From positions 97,000-150,067 of the forward strand of contig VAWN01000033.1 in assembly GCA_005885555.1 (NCBI GenBank): a DNA stretch of 53,068 bases, in the 5' to 3' direction. Origin of the DNA: Actinomycetota bacterium. Its GTDB lineage: Bacteria > Actinomycetota > Actinomycetes > Mycobacteriales > Micromonosporaceae. Position 1 is the stretch's first letter; each line of letters opens with the position of its first letter. The notes beneath the pieces are model-generated. The model saw only the letters and a list, made by a program, of their open reading frames with translations. It was not told the origin of the DNA and did no database searches. A program made the translations under genes and the position numbers. Positions 42,081 through 51,400 of this stretch are shown one piece after another.

Positions 42081-43484
42081 ATGGCGTCACGGCAGAGCCA
42101 GCTGCATTCGTACCAGTTCGCGACCCAACGGACGGTTTCCGCGTTGGTGACCCGCGATCCGGATCCGGCGCAGCCGCCGTTCCGGCGGGTCGGCGGTTCG
42201 GTGTTCGCCAGCCTGATGGTGGCGATCCTCGCGCTGGGCGCGGTCGGCATCTACGGGTTGATCGTGTCCGGCGGCAACACGACCTGGCGTGCCGAGGGCG
42301 CGGTCGTCGTGGAGCGGGAGTCGGGCGCCAAGTTCGTCTACCTCAACGGGCAGCTGCACCCGGTGCTCAACTACGCCTCCGCGCTGCTGGCGTCGGGTTC
42401 CACCGATCCGAAGCCGATCTCGGTGTCCCGCCGGTCGCTGGCCGGCGCGCCGCGCGGTACCCCGCTGGGGATTCCCGGGGCGCCGGACTCGCTGGCCGAG
42501 CCCGGCAAGCTGCTCGGCGCGCCCTGGACGGTCTGCTCGAACCAGGTGCGCCAGCCGGACGGGACCAGCCACGCCCAGTCGTCGTTGCTGGTCGGTGCCC
42601 GGCCGGCCACGGCGCACCCGCTGGCCCCCGGCGAGGCGCTGATCGTCCGCACCGGTGAGACCGAGTACATGATCTGGAACGCGCACAAGTTCCGGATCCC
42701 GGCCGACGACCAGCGGATCGTCCACGACGCCATCGGCGTGCACGAGGACCAGCCGGTACCCGCGGCGACCGCCCTGCTCAACGTCATCGCGCCCGGGGTC
42801 GACCTCGGTCGGGTGCGGGTACCCGGCACCGGCCCGTCGAAGGTCGCCGGCATGGCGGTCGGCGACCGGGCGTCGGTCAGCACGCCCGGCGTCGGCGTGC
42901 AGAACTTCGTCGCCCTGGCCGACGGGCTGGCCCAGATCAGCCAGTTGCAGGCCAACCTGATGGCCAGCGCCGGCTCCGTCGCGCACGACCAGCCGCCGAG
43001 TTGGCTGGCCGTGCAGCCGCGGTCCAAGCTCAGCGTGGGCAGCACCGATCCGGTGGCCGCGCTGCCGGACCGGCCGCCGACCGTGGTCACGCCCGCCGAC
43101 GGGCAGCGGGCCGTCTGCGCGGTGTTCTCCGACGCGTCCGGCCTGCCGGAGATCGCGGTCAACGCCGCGCCGCCCGCGGTCGGTGCCGCGGCGGTCACCG
43201 GTTCCCAGTCGCCGACGTCCGCGGTGCTCGCCGACCGGGTGCTCGTCGCGCCGGGCCGGGGTGCGGTGGTGCTGGCGGTACCGTCACCGGACGCCACGAC
43301 CGGCACCCTGTGCCTGGTGACCGACCTGGCCGTCGCGTTCCCGGTCGCGTCGACGGATGCGCTGGCGACGCTGGGGTACGCCGGGGTGCAGCCACCGCGG
43401 CTGCCCGACGCCGTCGTGGCCCTGCTGCAGCGGGGACCGGTACTGGATCAGGCGGCCGCCCGGGCGCCCGCCGTCTTGCGGTGA
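42081..43484 (+). CDS. eccB: Type VII secretion protein EccB
   Basis: A 467-residue ESX core component with one membrane helix. The cytoplasmic N-terminus has the family hallmark SRQSQLHSYQFATQRTVSALVTRDPDP. The helix is at about 45-65 (VFASLMVAILALGAVGIYGLIV), and the large extracytoplasmic domain begins GGNTTWRAEGAVVVERESGAKFVYLNGQLHPVLNY. Two Cys in the tip region (WTVCSNQV, AVCAVFSD) are conserved positions. GGAGGG precedes ATG 42081. A hairpin follows the stop codon before the cargo genes. Confidence 0.95.
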   Translation: MASRQSQLHSYQFATQRTVSALVTRDPDPAQPPFRRVGGSVFASLMVAILALGAVGIYGLIVSGGNTTWRAEGAVVVERESGAKFVYLNGQLHPVLNYASALLASGSTDPKPISVSRRSLAGAPRGTPLGIPGAPDSLAEPGKLLGAPWTVCSNQVRQPDGTSHAQSSLLVGARPATAHPLAPGEALIVRTGETEYMIWNAHKFRIPADDQRIVHDAIGVHEDQPVPAATALLNVIAPGVDLGRVRVPGTGPSKVAGMAVGDRASVSTPGVGVQNFVALADGLAQISQLQANLMASAGSVAHDQPPSWLAVQPRSKLSVGSTDPVAALPDRPPTVVTPADGQRAVCAVFSDASGLPEIAVNAAPPAVGAAAVTGSQSPTSAVLADRVLVAPGRGAVVLAVPSPDATTGTLCLVTDLAVAFPVASTDALATLGYAGVQPPRLPDAVVALLQRGPVLDQAAARAPAVLR

Positions 43485-43493
43485 TTCGTCGCG

Positions 43494-43541
43494 CCGGATC
43501 CGGTATCGGCCGGCGGAAATGTCCCGGCGGCCCGGATCCGG
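43494..43541. terminator. Hairpin after eccB, before the WXG100 genes
   Basis: The palindromic 10-mer CCGGATCCGG occurs at 43494-43503 and 43532-43541, so the two copies can pair around a GC-rich 28-nt loop. It lies 9 bp after the eccB stop. A TACCGT hexamer at 43567-43572 follows and may be the -10 of a separate promoter for the cargo genes. Confidence 0.5.
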
Positions 43542-43650
43542 GGCTGCCGGATTCCCGCAAACCCGCTACCGTCGCTGACGCGAGGCGCCTCGGAGGTGCC
43601 CGGGTCCGTCCGATATGGGCGCACAGGACAAGCGAAACGGGGTGACGTGC

Positions 43651-43977
43651 ATGGCATCGAACCAGACACAGACCGACCACGCCTTGATGGAGCAGACCGC
43701 CAAGAACTTCGAGACGGTCAACAGCGACCTGATGTCGACGCTGGACCGGTTGAAGCGCAGTGTGAGCGAACTGCAGGGCGGATGGGCCGGGCAGGGCGCC
43801 ATGAGCTTCCAGTCGACGATGGAGACGTGGTCGAAGGACCAGACGAACATCAACAACCTGCTCGCGCAGACGGCGAGCCTGATCCGCTCCGGCGGCCAGA
43901 ACTACGCGGCGGTCGACGCCAGCACCTCCGCACGGTTCAACAACCAGGGCGGCGCCGCGCCGTTGCCGGGCGTCTGA
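43651..43977 (+). CDS. WXG100-family type VII secreted protein (EsxB/EsxA-like, first of pair)
   Basis: A 108-residue helical hairpin protein. The W-A-G turn is at residues 45-47 (LQGGWAGQGAMSFQ), flanked by two amphipathic helices. A YxxxD secretion signal, Y85-AAV-D89, lies in the C-terminal tail. It probably forms a heterodimer with the next gene product and is exported by the EccC machine encoded downstream. The start ATG 43651 gives the usual WXG100 length; the binding site is weak (ACGGGG). It is 35 bp from the partner gene and downstream of a possible independent promoter. Confidence 0.92.
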   Translation: MASNQTQTDHALMEQTAKNFETVNSDLMSTLDRLKRSVSELQGGWAGQGAMSFQSTMETWSKDQTNINNLLAQTASLIRSGGQNYAAVDASTSARFNNQGGAAPLPGV

Positions 43978-44012
43978 GTCCGGTCGTCCGATCGAATCGA
44001 AAGGTGACGTAG

Positions 44013-44309
44013 GTGCCTGACTCGAACTTCCTGAAAGTCCACTTCGGACAGATGCAGTCGACGATCGACGACCTGGCCGGCGGGGTCTCCTCGCTGACCG
44101 AGAAGCTCGCCGACCTCGACCGCCAGGCCGCGCCGCTGGTCGCCACCTGGCAGGGTGACGCGCAGGACGCATACCACCAGCGGCAGCAGCAGTGGACGAA
44201 CGCGGCCAACGAGCTCAAGGACGTTCTCAACAGCATCCGCAAGGCGCTCGCCGACTCGATGGCGGACTACGCGGCCACCGAGAGCAGCATCGCCTCGTCC
44301 TTCCGCTGA
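44013..44309 (+). CDS. WXG100-family type VII secreted protein (second of pair)
   Basis: A 98-residue WXG100 protein with the turn W46-Q-G48 (LVATWQGDAQDAY) and Y86-AAT-E90 in the tail, the glutamate variant of the YxxxD/E export signal. It starts with GTG, with GAAAGG upstream. Having export-type tails in both partners is worth noting, because in mycobacterial pairs usually only one carries it. A strong hairpin lies between this gene and the next. Confidence 0.92.
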   Translation: MPDSNFLKVHFGQMQSTIDDLAGGVSSLTEKLADLDRQAAPLVATWQGDAQDAYHQRQQQWTNAANELKDVLNSIRKALADSMADYAATESSIASSFR

Positions 44310-44320
44310 CCGGGGTACGG

Positions 44321-44363
44321 GTGTTGACATGCGCTGCGGCAGCGGTCGCAGCGCATCCAACAC
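44321..44363 (+). terminator. Intercistronic hairpin after the WXG100 pair
   Basis: ATGCGCTGCG (44329-44338) and CGCAGCGCAT (44347-44356) form a perfect 10-bp stem with an 8-nt loop. It is extended by GTGTTG/CAACAC (44321-44326 with 44358-44363). It begins 12 bp after the stop. It could partially terminate transcription or protect the upstream message, raising WXG100 output above that of the genes downstream. Confidence 0.7.
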
Positions 44364-44380
44364 GGTGTTGAGGTGGGTTC

Positions 44381-44710
44381 GTGCAGAACGAGATCGTCAA
44401 CGAGATCGTCTACGCCCCGGCACATCCCGATCCCCGGGCCGGTCACGACGGGGTACGGTTCGAGACCCGCCTGGGCACTACAGGCGCACCGGTGGGTGTC
44501 GCGTTCACCAGCCTCGACAAGCTGGTCGACGCGCTCGGCGGGGCGCAGCCGTGGGTCGCGGTACCGCTGTCCCGGCTGCGCCTGATCTTCGGCGCGGCGG
44601 GCATCACGCAGGTCGCCCTCGACCCGGCGTCCGACGCGGACCTGCCGCGCTGGGACGTCGACGAGGTGCTGGCGCTGTCCCGGACGATGGAAGAGAAACC
44701 GCATGGGTGA
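44381..44710 (+). CDS. SAV_915/SseB-like small protein within the type VII operon
   Basis: A 109-residue protein from GTG 44381 (QNEIVNEIVYAPAHPDP). Its core, VGVAFTSLDKLVDALGGAQPWVAVPLSRLRLIFGAAGITQVALDPA, resembles the small actinobacterial SAV_915/SseB N-terminal fold. It carries no WXG motif or YxxxD signal, so it is probably a cytoplasmic accessory or chaperone and not cargo (inference). Its end overlaps the next gene by 8 nt, indicating translational coupling. Confidence 0.75.
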   Translation: MQNEIVNEIVYAPAHPDPRAGHDGVRFETRLGTTGAPVGVAFTSLDKLVDALGGAQPWVAVPLSRLRLIFGAAGITQVALDPASDADLPRWDVDEVLALSRTMEEKPHG

Positions 44711-44999
44711 CTACCAGACGATCCTCAGCGACCTGAACAAGGCCGCCACCGCCTTCCACGACGGGGCGGCCGACTTCGAGAAGGCGGTCGGCGACCTGAC
44801 CCGGCTGCACTACGACTCCGGTGACGGCAGCCTGGACCAGACGATCGGCGCGGTACTGGCGACCCTGGACGCCCTGCGCACCACCGTCGCCGATCGGCTG
44901 CGCGACACCGGCGCCAAGCTGACCCGGGCGCACGACGACTACCAGCGCTCCGACGTCAGTGCCCGGGAGCTGTACGACAACATGATGCGCGACGGGTAG
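44703..44999 (+). CDS. Small helical protein with YxxxD tail, putative type VII cargo
   Basis: A 98-residue, mostly helical protein (MGDYQTILSDLNKAATAFHDGAADFEKAV...). No WXG turn is present, but the tail has DYQRSDVSARELYDNM, where YQRSD fits the YxxxD export signal. Its size and helical hairpin look resemble WXG100-related ESX proteins. It overlaps the preceding gene by 8 nt and ends 8 bp before the 431-residue protein. It may be the partner or chaperone that escorts that protein to the secretion machine. Confidence 0.75.
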   Translation: MGDYQTILSDLNKAATAFHDGAADFEKAVGDLTRLHYDSGDGSLDQTIGAVLATLDALRTTVADRLRDTGAKLTRAHDDYQRSDVSARELYDNMMRDG

Positions 45000-45007
45000 G
45001 ACCGCGG

Positions 45008-46303
45008 ATGGGCAGGAACTGGGTCGGCGGCGACATCGCGAGCCTGCACACCGTCGCCGACGAGCTGAACCCGTGTGAGGGCAAGGTAAAGACCACCGTC
45101 GACGACATCGACGGCAAGATCGGCGCGATCTCCGGTGCCGCCGGCTGGAGCGGCGACGCGGCCAAGGCGTTCGAGGGGCACTGGGAGGTGTCCTCCGCCG
45201 CGGCCGGGGCGATCGGCTCGTACTGTTCCGCGGCCGGCAAGGTGATCGGTGATCTCGCCGGCCTGCTGGACCGGCTGGAGAAGGACCTGGAGTCGCTCGC
45301 CGGCGAGGCACGCGGCAAAGGGGTACCCATCGGCGACGACGGGCGGCCACCCACCGCCCCGTTGACCGAGCCGGCGTTGTCGGCGGCGAAGGACTACGCC
45401 GCGCAGTGGCAGGAGATCCAGCAGACCGCGCAGGGTTTCCGGGTCGAGGCCGACAACGCGCTGCTGGAGCTCGCCCGCGACCTGGTCAAAGTGATCGACA
45501 ACGCGGCCGGCGACGGGCTGAGCAACGCCGACAAGGTGGCGCTGGGCGACTACGCGCGCGGGTTCGGCGCCATCCCGGCGGCCGTCCGCGCGCACCTGCA
45601 CGACCTGCTCGACAAGGCGCAGGACAAGTACGACGCGGCGAAGTCGGCCTGGCAGGCGGCCCGCGACGCCACCCCGCCCGGACAGCGGATGCCGACCGAC
45701 GTCAAGGCGGCCCGCAGCGACGCGCTGCGTGACCTGAACGCGCTGAAGAGCGACCTGGGCGTCATGGAGCACGAGGCGCACCCGCTGGCCCGGTTCCTCG
45801 ACCTCAGGGTCGGCGACGGGCTCGACGCGCTGCCCCGGGTCGGCAGCGCCTGGGCGAGCGCGGCGGACGGGTCGCGGGTGCTGCGGTTCCTCGGCGACGT
45901 ACCGGTCATCGACGTGGCCGCGGTCGCCGGCGGTACCTACCTCCAGGCCACCGACGACATCCAGAAGGGCGAGAACCCGGCCCGCGCCTGGGGCGAGGAC
46001 CTGGCCTCCAACGCCGGTGGCGTGGCGGCCGGCGTCGCGGTCGGCGCGGCCGTGGCCGGCGGCCTCGCCGCGGCCGGCGCGGCACCGCTGGTCGCCGTGG
46101 GCGGCGCCGCCCTGGTCGGTGGCGCGGTCGCGGTCGGCGTCGGCGACCTGGTGTACGAGGGGTTCCACGAACACTGGGACGAAGACATCCAGCAGCACGG
46201 CGTCGTGGTCGGCATCGCCGACGGGGTGGGGCACACGTTCGCCAACACCGGCAAGGACATCGGTCACATGGCCTCATCGGTGTGGCACGGGATCTTCGGC
46301 TGA
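45008..46303 (+). CDS. Large WXG-like protein with glycine-zipper C-terminus, candidate type VII effector
   Basis: A 431-residue protein. The N-terminal ~100 residues look like a WXG100 module with W47-SG (AAGWSGDAAKAFEGHW). A helical middle region follows (about 120-260). The C-terminal ~130 residues contain a long small-residue hydrophobic segment (GGVAAGVAVGAAVAGGLAAAG, VAVGGAALVGGAVAVGVG) typical of glycine zippers that insert into membranes. The end has several His (FHEHWDEDIQQHG, WHGIFG). No nuclease or protease motif is visible. The organisation (WXG-like N-terminus, membrane-active C-terminus, next gene a multi-span membrane protein) resembles type VII toxins such as the membrane-depolarising TspA of Staphylococcus. 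Function here is inferred only. Confidence 0.8.
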   Translation: MGRNWVGGDIASLHTVADELNPCEGKVKTTVDDIDGKIGAISGAAGWSGDAAKAFEGHWEVSSAAAGAIGSYCSAAGKVIGDLAGLLDRLEKDLESLAGEARGKGVPIGDDGRPPTAPLTEPALSAAKDYAAQWQEIQQTAQGFRVEADNALLELARDLVKVIDNAAGDGLSNADKVALGDYARGFGAIPAAVRAHLHDLLDKAQDKYDAAKSAWQAARDATPPGQRMPTDVKAARSDALRDLNALKSDLGVMEHEAHPLARFLDLRVGDGLDALPRVGSAWASAADGSRVLRFLGDVPVIDVAAVAGGTYLQATDDIQKGENPARAWGEDLASNAGGVAAGVAVGAAVAGGLAAAGAAPLVAVGGAALVGGAVAVGVGDLVYEGFHEHWDEDIQQHGVVVGIADGVGHTFANTGKDIGHMASSVWHGIFG

Positions 46304-46318
46304 TAGAGGATCGGTCGC

Positions 46319-46858
46319 ATGGGACGACGTGGCCGCCGGCGGGCACGGGAGGCGGCCGGTCCGGTACGCCCCTACATCGAGCCGCTGCCGGTGGTCGGTA
46401 CGACGTGGTACGAGCGCGGGCCGGCGTACTGGTGGCGGCGGGCCGGCATGTCGCTGGCGTTGATCGTCGCGCTGGCGTGTGAGGTACCGCTGCTGGTCGG
46501 CTTCCTGAGTGGTATCCGCGACTCCTCCCCCACCGGGTTCCGGGTGGCCCTGGTGGTGGTGCTGGTGCTGGGGATCGCGACCGGGGTACTGACCTGGGTG
46601 GGGAGCTCGCCGGCCCGCGCGCTCGATCGCACGCGCCGGGCGGATCCGGGCGTCGCCCGCCGGGCCGCGTTCCTCGGCGCTGGACTGGGTGGGCTCGCGC
46701 GCGGCGGGTCGGTGATCGCCGGACTGGTCCTGGTCATCGGCGGGTTCCTGTTCGTGGGGCCGCTGGTCGCGCTCCTGCTGCGCAGCTTCGGCCGGTACCT
46801 GTGGGTGGAGCGGGTCGCCCGCGCCCGGCTGGCGGCGTCGTCGTCGTCGGGAAGCTGA
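46319..46858 (+). CDS. Multi-span small membrane protein, possible partner of the glycine-zipper protein
   Basis: A 179-residue protein with a very basic N-terminus (GRRGRRRAREAAG), the motif PLPVVGTTWYERGPAYWWRR, and three clear hydrophobic segments (about residues 44-64, 74-95 and 130-155). No known domain. It starts 15 bp after the 431-residue protein and abuts eccD end to end with no gap, so it is part of the cargo operon. It may protect the producing cell from the neighbour (immunity) or be an accessory subunit of the secretion machine; the sequence does not decide. Confidence 0.75.
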   Translation: MGRRGRRRAREAAGPVRPYIEPLPVVGTTWYERGPAYWWRRAGMSLALIVALACEVPLLVGFLSGIRDSSPTGFRVALVVVLVLGIATGVLTWVGSSPARALDRTRRADPGVARRAAFLGAGLGGLARGGSVIAGLVLVIGGFLFVGPLVALLLRSFGRYLWVERVARARLAASSSSGS

Positions 46859-48289
46859 TCAGCCGCCGAGGCCGCGGATCCAGCCGAACAGCCCCAGCAC
46901 CGCCGCGGCGGTCGGCACCACCGCGAGCACCAGCACCACGTCGAGGATCTCGGCCGCCCGCCCCAGGTACGGCGACGGTGGCCGGCGGCTGTAGGACACC
47001 GCGGCGGCCAGCACCAGGCAGGCCAGCAGCGGTACCACCACCCCGCCGACGAGCAGCCGCTGCTCGGGCGCGAGCCGGGCCAGTACCCCGATGGCGAGGA
47101 TCCCGGCCGCGGCCAGCCCGGCGATCAGCAGTGGCAGCCGGTGGCGCAGCGTCGCGAACAGCCGGGCGCGCAGCAGGTTCACCACCGCGACGACACCGAC
47201 CAGTACCAGCCCGGCCGGCCCACCGCCGCCCAGGATGACCGCGGCGCACGCGACGTGCAGCACGGCAGCGCCGATCAGCAGGCCGGTGAGCACCTCGTCG
47301 GTACGGACGACCGCGATGAACATGTCCTTGCGGGCCGGCAGCGCGGCGGCGGCCAGATCGGCCGGATCCTGCGGTACCCGCGGCTGCGGCAGCTTGGCGA
47401 TCCGCATCGCCAGCAGTGGGAAGCCGGCCACCGCGGCGACCAGGATCGCGACCAGTACCGCGGCCGCGCCGGCCGCGCTCCAGCGCAACCCGGCCAGCGC
47501 GCCGATCACGGCGAACAGCCCGGCCATGCCGCCGGCCACGAAGATCCGGCCGAGACTGGCCGCGCCGTAGTACCCGAGGACGCTGAACAGCAGCAGGGTG
47601 GCCGCGGCGACCAGGATGTGCGCCGCCGACACCCGCGGCGCCGACCCGGCGGCGGGCAGCACCAGCAGGCCGCCGACGAACGCGTACGGCAGCGCGTAGG
47701 CCGCGACCATGCCACCCGACCGGGCATCGGCCAGCGCCCGGGCCAGCACGATGCCGACCAGGGTCAGCAGCAGCGCCACACCCAGCGCCACCGCGCCGGC
47801 GACCGGCTTTCCGGGGCCGTAGGACAGCATCGGGTACAGGCCGACGGCCAGTACCGCGGCCACGACCGCCAGGCCGAAGTTCAGCGTGGAATGGCCGCTC
47901 CACGGCGGCGCGTGCCGGCGCGACGTGGCGGCGATCGCGTCGGCGAGGTCGTCGTAGTCCGGTTCCGGCCATTCGGCGTGGGCCGGTACCAGGTGCAGGA
48001 TGTCGCCGTCGCGGACCTGGGCGCCGAGGGTACCGGCGGTTTCCAGCGGGGCGCCGTCGATGCGCCGCAGCACCCATCCGCCGTGCGCCTCGCCCGAGTC
48101 GGCGAGCGCCTCGCCGCAGTGGCGCAGGATGCTGGGCAGCAGGTCGGCCACGGGTACCCCGGCGGGCAGCGCCATCTCGGCCCGCCGGTGCGGCGCGGTG
48201 ACGGTGACCCGCGCCAGGTCCACGCCGGGTGACCCACCACCCACCGGGACCGCGGCCTGCCCTCGCCCGGTCGTCGTCTGGCCCGCCAC
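46859..48289 (-). CDS. eccD: Type VII secretion protein EccD (membrane pore component)
   Basis: About 476 residues. An N-terminal ubiquitin-like domain (~20-110: VDLARVTVTAPHRRAEMALPAGVPVADLLPSIL...GDILHLVPA) precedes about 11 membrane helices. A cytoplasmic loop after helix 6 has LPQPRVPQDPADLAAAALPARKDMFIAVVRTDEVLTG. GTG 48289 is preferred because GGGGAAG sits 6 nt upstream; the frame extends to 48340. It is convergent with the membrane-protein gene with no gap, and divergent from eccC. The 128-bp gap must hold both promoters. Confidence 0.93.
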   Translation of the reverse strand: MAGQTTTGRGQAAVPVGGGSPGVDLARVTVTAPHRRAEMALPAGVPVADLLPSILRHCGEALADSGEAHGGWVLRRIDGAPLETAGTLGAQVRDGDILHLVPAHAEWPEPDYDDLADAIAATSRRHAPPWSGHSTLNFGLAVVAAVLAVGLYPMLSYGPGKPVAGAVALGVALLLTLVGIVLARALADARSGGMVAAYALPYAFVGGLLVLPAAGSAPRVSAAHILVAAATLLLFSVLGYYGAASLGRIFVAGGMAGLFAVIGALAGLRWSAAGAAAVLVAILVAAVAGFPLLAMRIAKLPQPRVPQDPADLAAAALPARKDMFIAVVRTDEVLTGLLIGAAVLHVACAAVILGGGGPAGLVLVGVVAVVNLLRARLFATLRHRLPLLIAGLAAAGILAIGVLARLAPEQRLLVGGVVVPLLACLVLAAAVSYSRRPPSPYLGRAAEILDVVLVLAVVPTAAAVLGLFGWIRGLGG

Positions 48290-48417
48290 CGGCTTCCCCT
48301 CTCCCCGTCGTCGAGCGCCTGCGACGGGCGAGCCCGTCACGGCCCGCTTCCCTTACCATGGGGAGGCGGTACGTTCGGCCCGGCAAGCAGCATACGTGGG
48401 CTTGGGGGTAGCACGGG

Positions 48418-51400
48418 GTGAGCACGGTTGTGATCCGCCGTCCTCCGCGGCAACCGGCTCCAGCCTCACCGGGCGGCGAGATCGTCCTGGACGCGCCGCC
48501 GCAGATCCCGCCCGCGGAGGGTCGGGGCTGGTCACAGTTCCTCCAGGTCATCCCGATGGTCGCGGGCAGCTTCGCGTTCGCGCTGCTGTTCATGTTCTCG
48601 GGCAACCGGACCGGGCCGTTGCAGTGGGTGATCGGCCTGATGTTCGGGGTGTCCACGCTCGGCATGCTGGCCAGCACCTGGGCCACCGGCAGCGGGCCGC
48701 GCAAGAGCGAGCTGGTGGCGCGGCGGCGCGACTACATGCGGTACCTGTCCTCGCTGCGCCGCCAGGCCCGCACCACTATCCGCGAGCAGCAGCAGGCGGC
48801 GTTCTTCCGGCATCCCGACCCGGACAAGCTGTGGTCGACGGCGGCCAGTACCCGGCTCTGGGAGCGGCGCGGCGGCGATCCCGACGCCGGCGTGGTACGG
48901 GTGGCGCTGGGCGCCCAGGAACTGGCCACGCTGTTGATCGCCCCGCCGAGCCAGCCGCTGGAGGATCTGGAGCCGATGTGCGCGGCGGCGCTGCAACGGT
49001 TCCTGAACACCTACGCGCTGGTACCCGACCTGCCGGTGGCGGTGTCGCTGCGCGCGTTCTCCCGGATCTTCATGCGGGGCGACTCCGGCCAGCTGCGCGC
49101 CCTGCTGCGCGCGGTGATCGCGCAGCTGGCCGTGTTCCACGCGCCCGACGACGTGCTGATCGCGCTCGCGGCGCCACCGGAGCGCCGGGCCGAGTGGGAG
49201 TGGCTCAAGTGGCTGCCGCACGCCCTGCACCCGACCCGGCAGGACGCGCTGGGCCAGGTACGGCTGATCGCCCACTCGCTGCCCGCGCTGCAGGAGCTGC
49301 TGGGCGACCTGCTGCAGAACCGGTCCCGGTTCGCGCCGCACCAGGCCAGCCTGGACGGGCCGCACGTCATCGTGATCGTCGACGGCGCCGAGGCCAGCGA
49401 CGCCGACGGCCTGCTGCCCGCCGGCGGCATCGACGGCCTGACCGTGATCGACCTGCAGCGGCCCCGGCCGCGCGGGCTGGACCAGGCCGATCTGGTACTG
49501 GAGCTCAGCCGGTCCGGCCAGCTGCGCAGCACCACCATCGACATGGACGCCAACCTGGGCCGGGCCGACGCCTTGAGCGTGCCGGACATGGCGGCGCTGG
49601 CCCGCCAGCTGTGCCCGATGCGGCTGTCCACGATCGTCGGCGAAGACGCCGATCCGCTGGTCGGCGAGGTGGGCCTGCCGGAGCTGCTGAACCTGGCCGA
49701 TCCGGCGCGGTTCGAACCGAGCTACACCTGGGTCAACCGGCCGGCCCGGGACCGGCTGCGGGTACCCGTCGGGGTCGGCCCGGACGGTACCCGGGTGGAG
49801 CTTGACCTCAAGGAGTCCGCGCTGGACGGCATGGGGCCGCACGGGCTGCTCATCGGCGCCACCGGGTCGGGCAAGTCGGAGCTGCTGCGCACCCTGGTAC
49901 TGGCCCTGGCGGCGACCCATTCGCCGGAGACGCTCAACTTCGTCCTCATCGACTTCAAGGGCGGGGCCACCTTCAGCAAGCTGGACAAGCTGCCGCACAC
50001 CAGCGCGACGATCACCAACCTCGAAGACGACCTGACCATGGTCGACCGGATGACCGACGCCATCAACGGCGAGCTGATCCGGCGGCAGGAGCTGCTGCGC
50101 CGGGCCGGGCACTTCGCCAACATCGGCGACTACGAGCAGGCCCGCGCCGCCGGTGCCGCCCTCGCCCCGCTGCCCAGCCTGCTGGTCATCTGCGACGAGT
50201 TCTCCGAGCTGCTCTCCGCCAAGCCGGACTTCATCGACATGTTCGTACAGATCGGCCGGGTCGGCCGGTCGCTCGGCGTACACCTGCTGCTGGCGTCGCA
50301 GCGGCTGGACGAGGGGCGGCTGCGCGGGCTGGACACCCACCTGTCGTACCGGATCGGCCTGCGTACCTTCTCCGCCCACGAGAGCCGCATCGTGCTCGGC
50401 GTACCCGACGCCTACGAGCTGCCGCGCTCGCCCGGCCACGGGTACCTCAAGTCGGGCACCGAGGTGATGCAGCGCTTCAAGGCCGCCTACGTCTCCGCTC
50501 CGTACCGGCCGCCGGCCGGCGCATCGGCCCTCCCCGGCAGCACCGCGTCGTTCACCATCGAGGACTACGTCACCCAGTACGTGCCGCCGGTCGGTGCGGG
50601 TACCCCCGCCGCGGTCCAGCCCGCCGCCCCGCAGGCACAGCCGGGCGCCCCGACCCTGCTCGACGTGCTGCTCGGCCAGATGGTCGGCCGCGGGGTACCG
50701 GCGCACCAGGTCTGGCTGCCGCCGCTGAACGAGCCGCCGGCACTGGACCAGCTCCTGCCGCCGCTGGCCGTCGACAACCGGCGCGGCCTGACGGTCACCG
50801 TGCCGGACCTGGCCGGCAGCCTGCACGCCGCGGTCGGCGTCGTGGACCGCCCGCTGGAACAGCGCCGGGACGTGCTCTGGCTGGACCTCGCCGGCGCCGC
50901 CGGGCACGTCGCCGTGGTCGGCGGGCCGCAGAGCGGGAAGTCCACCGCGCTGCGCACGCTGGTCTGCTCGCTCGCGCTGCTGCACACCCCGGCCGAGGTG
51001 CAGTGCTACCTGCTCGACTTCGGTGGCGGTTCGCTGGCCGGCATCCGCGACCTGCCGCACGTCGGCGGCGTGGCCGGCCGCCAGGACACCGCACCCATCC
51101 GCCGTACCGTGGCCGAGGTGAAGACCGTCCTGGACACCCGGGAACGGATGTTCAGCGAGTGGGGCATCGACTCGATGGCCACGTACCGCCGGCAGCGCGC
51201 CGCCGGTAACCTGCCGGACCAGCAGTTCGGCGACGTGTTCCTGATCGTCGACGGCTGGATCACGCTGCGCAACGAGCACGCCGAACTGGAGGAGGCGATC
51301 ACCGACATCGCCAACCGCGGCCTGTCCTACGGCATCCACGTCGTTGCGGCGACGACCCGGTGGATGGACTTCCGGCCGGCGATCCGCGACCTGCTGGGTA

